NCBI RefSeq assembly: GCF_009649685.1
Contig: NZ_WJPK01000002.1
Location: 722,202 to 786,201, forward strand
Direction: 5' to 3'
DNA: 64,000 nucleotides
DNA from: Flavobacteriaceae bacterium EG-1
Lineage (GTDB): Bacteria; Bacteroidota; Bacteroidia; Flavobacteriales; Flavobacteriaceae
This document shows positions 36,601 to 45,600 of this stretch, one piece after another. The translations under genes were made by a program, and so were the position numbers. Position 1 is the first letter of the stretch. Every line of letters starts with the position of its first letter. The notes beneath the pieces were generated by a model. It did no database searches. It was not told the origin of the DNA and saw nothing but the letters and a program-made list of their open reading frames with translations.

Positions 36601-39600
36601 ACTCAACTATATACTGATGTTAGTAGTATTCCTGGTGGTGCTTATCAAGTAGAAGAGACTTTTACTTTTGGTTGGAGAGATACTGATGATGATGACGTAG
36701 AAGAATATTTCCCAGGGGAAGCAGGAGATTACGTTTTTGTGGTAGTTGATGCAAACAACTGTTTTGCTTTCTCTAATGAAGTTACTATTGAAGATTTAGG
36801 AGTTCTTTCTATCGATTCAATCACTGAAACACAACCTTCTTGTTCTGGAACAAATGATGGTGCTATTACAATTAACATTTCAAATGGGGTAGGACCATTT
36901 CAATACAGTATTGATAATGGTGCTACATATCAAAGTACACCAAATTTTGTAAACCTAAGTGCTGGGCCATACAACATACGTGTTTTAGATAGCTCAGGAT
37001 GCGACGTAACCGATCTTTACGACCTTTCTGAACCTTTTCCTTTAAGTGCTTCTGCAGGTGTTTCTAGAGATGCTTCTTGTGACCCAACAGGCGCGGAAGT
37101 TAGAATAACAAATGTAGTTGGTGGAACCGCTCCATATACCTACAGTTTTGATGGTGGTGCTACTTTCGGAGCATCAACAACGGCTACACTTCCAGCTGGA
37201 ACTTATACAGTAATTGTTAGAGATGCTTCTTGCGATTTTCCAATGACTGTTACCGTAGAAGATGCGCCTACACCTCCAGTAGTTACCTTAACACCCGAAG
37301 TAAATTATAACTGTAATGGAAGTGGTGTTATTACGGCAACTCCAGATATTACAACTTATGACTATACTTATGAACTTGATGGTGTGCTGAACACTCCGCC
37401 AACTAGTAATGTTTGGGATAATGTTGCGCCTGGAACATATACTGTTCGTACAAATTATGTATCGCAAACACCTCCAACACCAAGTATATTATTAAATGAA
37501 GATTTTGGCTATGGTGAAACAATTCCTAACCCTAATACTACCGGTTATTTCTATGAAAACCAAGTAGATGACGTGTCGCCAAGTGGCGCACCAATAGATA
37601 ACGGTCGTTTTATTAATGATTATGAGTACGCAGTAACTGATTCTATAGCACGTCCATTTGGTTCATGGTTAAATCCAATTGACCATACAACAGGAACTAG
37701 AAATACAGATGGTCGTTATTTGGTAATTAATATTGGAGCACCAACACCTGGGCAAGTAATTTATCAAAAACCTATTAATGATATCATTGCTAATCAACCT
37801 ATTAGTGTTTCTTTATGGTTAATAAACCTAATCAGAAGTGGTAATAGAGTTGCACCAGATTTAACTATTGAATTGCGTCTACCAAGTTCAACCACTGTAG
37901 TGGCATCTGCTAACACTGGTATAGTTCCTGAAAACAACATTTGGAATGAATATGTGCTTTCATTAGACCCTGGTACCAATACCACTTTAGATTTAGTTAT
38001 TACAACAAATGAAAGTGAAGTTAGTGGTAATGATGTTGCTATTGATGACATTAGCGTTTTTCAATCTCCAGAAGTTTGTCCTCGTTTTGTAGAACTCCCT
38101 GTTGTTGTTGAAGCGGGACGATCTTTTGAGGCAAATATTACTGCTATAACTGATGTTAGTTGTAATGGTGAAGATGATGCCACAATTACTTTTGAAACTG
38201 AAAATTTTGATGCTACCGCCGGTTTTGAATATTCTATTGACGGAGGCGCATTTATTACATCTACAACTACTCCCGTTACAACATCGTCACCTCTTACTGC
38301 TGGTGCCCATACGATAGTAATTAGAAAGGTAGATGATACTAGTTGTTCTGTAACTCTAAATCCAACTGTAGGAGAACCCGCTGTGTTAGTTGCGGATGCT
38401 AATATTACAACACCGCTAACCTGTACTAATGGTGGTGCAACTATTACTGCTAGTGCTTCTGGAGGTACACCAACTTATACCTATCAATTAGAAGACACAT
38501 CAGGTAATCCAATTACTGGATATGACTATGCAACCAACGGTTCAAACACTGTATTTACAGGTCTCCCAGCCGGAGATTATATTGTACAAGCTACAGATGC
38601 TAATAATTGTTCTGATCCAATAAACACGTCACTTACTGTTAACCCTACAAATAATGTTGAGTTTACGGTAACTCCCACCGTATGTTATTCTGGTTCAAAC
38701 GATGCTTCTATTGTTATTGATGTGACTAATGGTAATAATGATTATACTTTTAGTATAAATGGAAACCCTTGGGTAACACCAACTCCTGTAACATCTACTA
38801 CACATACTTTTTCGGGGTTAGCAAATGGAACTTACACTATTAATGTACAAGATGGTTCTGGGTGTATTGGGGTACAACAAACAATTACTATTAATCCGCA
38901 ATTAACCATAACTGCATCTGCTGCTAATATTACAGCTTGCGCTACAGATACAGATGTTACAATTTCTGCTGCAGGTGGTGACGGTAATTATGTTTATGCA
39001 GTTGTACCTAATGCTACTACTCCTAACGCTGGTGATTTTACAACTACAAACCCTGTTGCTGTTAGTGCTGCTGGTGATTATGATGTTCATGTAAGAGATA
39101 ATGACGGTAATACTGGTTTCTGTACAGCTATATATACAATAACTATCGTAAAAGATGCTCCTATTGTAATAACACCTACACCTTCTCCTGTTACTTGTTT
39201 TGGTGCTGCTGATGGAGCAATAGCTATAACTGTTGATTCTGGTGGAAGTGCTCCTTTTCAATATAGTATTGATAATGGTGTTACTTTTCAAGTTGGGAAC
39301 AACTTTACAAACTTAACAGCAGGAACATATCCAGTTGTAATTCGTGATAATAACAATTGTGACTCTGTACCTGTTGATGTTATCGTAACACAACCTGATC
39401 AACTAGTTGCTGAAGCTGTTATTTCTCAAAACTACACCTGTCTTGTATTAGGTGAAATTACTGTTGGTAGCATTACACCTACTACTGGTGGTTCTGGTGA
39501 TTACCAATACAGTATTAACGGTGGTGCATGGACTGCTTCTACAACAGGAGGGGCTGTCTTTACTGACTTAACTGATGATACCTATAGCATTCGTGTTCGT

Positions 39601-42600
39601 GATGCTAATGCTATTTCTTGTGATATTACGCTTGCAGATATCATTATAGCACCATTACCAACAGAACCAACAATTACCACTTCTATTACCTATAATTGTG
39701 ATGGAACTGGCGAAATAACTGTTTTACCTAACGACCCTTCGTATACTTACAATATCGATGGTGGTGCTTTTCAAGCAACAAACAATTTTAGTAATGTCGC
39801 CGTTGGTAATCATACAGTTGTCGTAAATTATGGTAGCGATTGTACTGTTGATACTACTGTAATTGTTGAAGATGGTAACGCTTTTGAAGCTTCAATTACT
39901 GCATTTGAAAACCTTGATTGTAACGCTGATAATAGCGGTACAATAACAATAACTGCCGATAACTTTGGTGCTGGTGGTTATGAGTACAGCTTAGACGCCA
40001 CCACCTTCGTGGGACCATTTACCGCTGCTGAACAAATTACTGGTCTAAGCGCTCAAGCTTATACCATTACTGTGCGTGATGTAGATAATCCTATAGTTGG
40101 TTGTACTGTTACTTTAAATCAAACGCTTACGGAACCAACACCGGTTATTGCCGCTGCTTCTATTACTGAGGAATTTACTTGTAATAATACTGGTGCAACT
40201 ATTACGGCTAGTGCTTCTGGTGGTACTCCAACGTATACGTATCAATTAGAAGATGGCGTAGGCGGTATCATTTCTGCTTATCAAGTTGGCACTACATTTA
40301 CAAACTTAGCTGCTGGCGATTACATTGTCAGAGCTCAAGATATAAACCTTTGTTCAGACCCTATTGATACTGCTATAACCGTATTAGCCCCCGTAAACCC
40401 ATCTTTTACAGTAACTCCAACTGCTTGTTACTCTGGTGCTAATGATGCTTCTATAGTAGTAGATGTTACATCTATTCCTGGTAACGGTGGTTTCCAATTT
40501 AGCATTAATGCAGGACCTTGGATGACACCAACTCCAACAACGGATACAACATACACTTTTGATAGCCTTGCAAATGGCACCTATACTATTGATGTAAGAG
40601 ATGCCTTCGGTTGTACGGCAGCTCAACAATCAGTAACAATTAATCCTCAACTAACTGCTGTTGTTACGGTCGCCGACATTACAACTTGTGCTGACGGTTC
40701 AATTGAAGTAACAGCTGCTGGTGGTGATGGATCTTACGAATATGCATTTGTGCCAACAACAACAAGTCCCTCAGGATTATTTAGCACTAGTAATACCTAT
40801 AATGTTACATCAGGAAATGATGGTTCATATGATGTTTATGTACGTGATAACTCTGCAACAGCACCTTTCTGTGAGTATGTTGAAACTGTTAACATAAACC
40901 CTGCAACTCCTTTAACAATAACTGCAACACCAACTGATCCTTTATGTCATGATGGAGTTGGCTCCATAGAAGTAGACGTTACTTCTGGAGATAATCCATA
41001 TACAATTCAAATTATTGATTTGGATAATGGTGGAGCTTCAAACCAAACTGATACGAACATATTAGTGGCTACAACTACTTATTACAACTTAGCACCAGGA
41101 GACTATACCATTAATGTAACAGATTCTAATAATTGTACTGTAACTGAAACTCCAGTTACAATAAACAACCCTATTGAATTAATTGGAGATGTTTCTCCAA
41201 TTCTACCTGCTGCTTGTGGCAGTGTAGATCCTAATGATTATGGATTCCAATTTATTGGATATCCAACAACATATCCAGCAGGAACCACTATTGAATTTAG
41301 TGCTGATGGCGGTTCTACATGGACCGGTGATGATAGTGTTCCTGGTACTACTGACCGATTAATGGGATATATTTCTGGTACCAATGTTTTTCCTTCAATT
41401 CGTACTATGGTCGGTGGAGTTGAAATCTGTAGAACAGATTTACCAAGATATACCATTCCGTATCCTTTAGATGATTTAGACATTAGCATAACCACAGTCG
41501 TAGTTGCTTGTAACGAACTTCAAGTAACTGTACAAGGTACTGCAGGTGTGCCAAATTATGAATATACCTATACTGATGATCCTGCAAATTTTGTAATTGG
41601 ATCAGCAACTTGGACAACCCCAACTCCTGGTGCTCATACATGGACAGGTTTAATTCCTGGAAGAACTTATGTTTTTTATGTTCGTGATTCTACAGGATGT
41701 ATCCGTCAGAGTAATGTGAATGTAAATGATATTACTACTGACCCATTAGAAATTTCATCTACCTATGAACCATCTTGTTCTGGTGCTAATGATGCCGAAA
41801 TTACGTATACCATTGTAGATACAGACGGCTCTTCACATCCAAGTATGCACTGGGAATTTTATGATTCAGCGACTGGTGCGCTTGTACAATCTAGTGGTGG
41901 AAATATTGCTTGGAACAATACAATAACAGTATCTAGTCTTTCTCCTGGAGAGTACTATATAGTAGTAACTGAAGTTAATTCTGGAGGTACAGACGAATGT
42001 GTTTCAGGTAGTGAAAATCAATTAGTAGAAGAATTAAACCCGATTTCTGCTACATTAAACAAGCTTAGTGATATTTCTTGTAACGCTCCTGGATTAATAG
42101 CAATTGAAAATATTACTGGTGGTGGTGGAACCTTTACGTATACCGTAACAGGACCAGCTCCTTTCACAACAATAACTGACACATCTGATAACCCAGTTTC
42201 TATTCCTGCTAACTCACCAGCGGGTAACTATAATGTTGTTATTACTGATCAGTTTGGATGTTTCACAGATTTAGGTCCTATTAATTTAGATCTTACACCA
42301 AACCCAACTATAGATTCTATGGTGGTTGATAATTGTGCTTCTCCTACGTCATTAACAATAAACGCAACTAGTACAGCAGCACAAATATTATACTCCATTG
42401 ATGGTGGAACAAATTATGAAGATAATGGTGGCGTTTTTAATAATCTTACACCAGGTAGTTATAGTATTGCAATAATAGATAGTAATGGTTGTACAGATAC
42501 AGATAATATTGATGTTTACCCAGTTTTAGAAGCAAATGTTTCGTTGACAAAACTAATTGATTGTACTGCAACTCCTGATGCAGAAATTACTTTAAATGTA

Positions 42601-45600
42601 ACTTTTGGATCTGGTAGTTACGATTATGAAATTTCGAATGGATTAGGTAGTGTTGTTTCAAGAGCCACATTACCAAGTAATCCATTTATTTTCCAAACAA
42701 CTGTTCCAGAGACTTATACAATCACAATTTATGATGACAATACCTCTAGTCCAGAATGTAATCGAGTATTTACTGTTGAAGTACCACCGGCTGTAGTACC
42801 AGCAGTTTCTATAGATTCATTTACCGATGTAACTTGTAATGGAGCGGATGATGGTAGTATTACGGTTAGTGCTGTAGATAATGGGATAGGACCGTACTCC
42901 TTTGAAATCATCTCAGGACCAGGAAGTTCTGCTACATTCCCGATTGCGGCTAGTTCATCAACAAACACAAGTGCTGTATTTACAAACTTAGAAGGTTTGG
43001 TAACTCCTGGTATAACCTATACTATTAGAGCTACTGGGGCTAACGACTGTTTTGTAGATATCACGCAAGTTATACTTCAACCTGAAATTATTGACAATGT
43101 TAATGCTACCGTTGTTGATTTCGCTTGTACTAATGGTAATAACTCAAACAACGCTACAATAACTATAGATCAAAGTGCTATAACTGGAGGATCTACTAAC
43201 TATACTCGCTATGAGTTTATTAATGATCAGGGGACTGCATCTACAGCTGATGATATTGTTGTTCAAAACGGTACTAGCCCAAGTTATACTGAAACTAATA
43301 TAGCAGGTGGTAGTTATATTATCAATGTTTATGATGATATGGGTTGTTTAGGTAGTACAACAGCAATTATTGCTGAATATGTAGAGTTGTCAAATCCTAC
43401 TGCCACTATTACTCAAGATATAACTTGTAACCCTGGTAATGATGCCGAAGTAACTCTCGGAGTAACATTAACTCCAAGTGCTGGTGCTGCTACATTAAGC
43501 TATACAGTAGTTGGTACGGATAACGCATATGGACCCGTAACTCAAGCAACGAATGTATTTACTGCCTTAGGTATTGGTAACTACGCCGCTACTATTACCA
43601 ACACAAATACAGGTTGTTATGTAGTAACAACATTCGAAATTGATGATCCAAACACATTTGAAATATCTACAACTACTGTTGATGTGGTTTGCTTCGGTGA
43701 TAATGGCTCTGTAAGCTTTACCATCAGTGATTCTGTTAATCCTTACACTGCTGGCTTTACATGGCAAATCTATGATTCGCAAGGTACAGCTACTTTAGGT
43801 GATGATGTAATTATTGCAGCGGCAACAGGTACTTCGGCCAACGTTGGTCCAACTACTCCGTTTGCAATACCTGCTGGTGAATATCGTGTTGAAATTACAC
43901 AAGATGCTGACCCAGCCTGTATTAACAACGCATTCTTTACTATCGCTGGACCTAGTGCTGCTATTACTGCCAATACCGATATAACTCCAATTACTTGTGT
44001 TGGTAATGATGGCGTAATTGAAATTATTGATGTCCTTGGTGGATGGGGTAATTACCAATATTATGTAGGTACTGTTGCTCCAACTGTTGCCGGTGATTAT
44101 TCAGCTACACCAAGATTTGATAACCTTGCACCTGGCACTTATGGAGCTTGGGTAATTGACCAAAACGGTTGTCAACAAGAAGTTCAAAACAGTATCATCT
44201 TAGCTGATCCAACACCTATAACAGGTACCTTACAAGTAAACCAACCGAACTGTACTAACTTCACAGGAGAAATTGAAGTAGTATCAGTGTCTGGTGGACA
44301 AGGTAGTAATTATACCTATCAACTTATTAAAGATACTACTCCGGTTGGAACCATTCAAAACACTGCTATATTCTCAGGATTAGATGCAGGTAGTTACCAA
44401 GTACAAATCACTGATCAATGGATGTGTACATTCACAACTACAGCTGTTTTATTATATGCTCCAATTGTTCCTTTAGCTACTGTTGTTAAAACAATTGATT
44501 GTTCAACAACACCAGGTGGAGAAATTACTATCACGCAAACTGGTGGTTCAGGCTCTTTTAACTATGATGTTACTTACCCTGACGCTACAGCTGGACCTAG
44601 TAATACTACTGGAATATTTACTGGTTTAACTCAAGATGGCACCTATACCTTTACAATTACTGATCAAGCAGTTGGACATGCTTGTAGTACTACAATTACT
44701 CAAGAATTACAACCTGAAGTAACTCCAGTAATTACTGTGGATGCATTTACCGATGTAACTTGTAATGGAGCGGATGATGGTAGTATTTCGGTTAGTGTGG
44801 TAGATAATGGGGTAGGACCGTATACTTTCGAAATTATATCTGGTCCAGGTAGTTCTGCTACATTCCCTATCGCAGCTAGCTCTTCAACAAATACTAGTGC
44901 TATATTTAATAATCTAGAAGGTCTTGTAAGTCCTGGTATTACCTATACCATTAGAGCTACTGGTGCTAACGACTGTTTTGTAGATATTACCCAAGTTATA
45001 CTTCAACCTGAAATTATTGACAATGTTAATGCTATCGTTGTTGATTTCGCTTGTACTAATGGTAATAACTCAAACAACGCTACAATAACTATAGATCAAA
45101 GTGCTATAACTGGAGGATCTACTAATTATACTCGCTATGAGTTTATTAATACTACAACATCAACTACTGTACAAGATGGTTCAAATCCAATATATACGGA
45201 AACCAATTATGATGGTGGTAATTATATTATTAACGTTTATGATGACATGGGATGTGTTGGCAGTACAACAGCTGTAATATTACCATATGTAGAGATTACA
45301 AATGCAACTGTTTCTACAACTGCAGACGTTACTTGTAACCCTGGAGATGATTCTGAAATTCAAGTAAATGTTACTGTTACACCTGCGACTGCAACACCAA
45401 ACTTAGAATACGAAACTAATGGAACCGATAATGCGTATTCAGCTACTAATACTAGTGGTTTATTCACTGGGCTTGGAGTAGGCAGCTATATTGTACGTGT
45501 TACTAATTTAGATACTAATTGTTATATAGAAACGACTCATACAATAGCTGATCCAAATATTATGGATGTCACAATTACCAAGTTAACAGATGAAGAATGT

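Noticed and set aside
38902-44058. Antisense open frames within sprB
   Set aside because: They are Ser/Thr/Cys/Arg/Ile-rich reflections of repeated sense codons and are not proteins.
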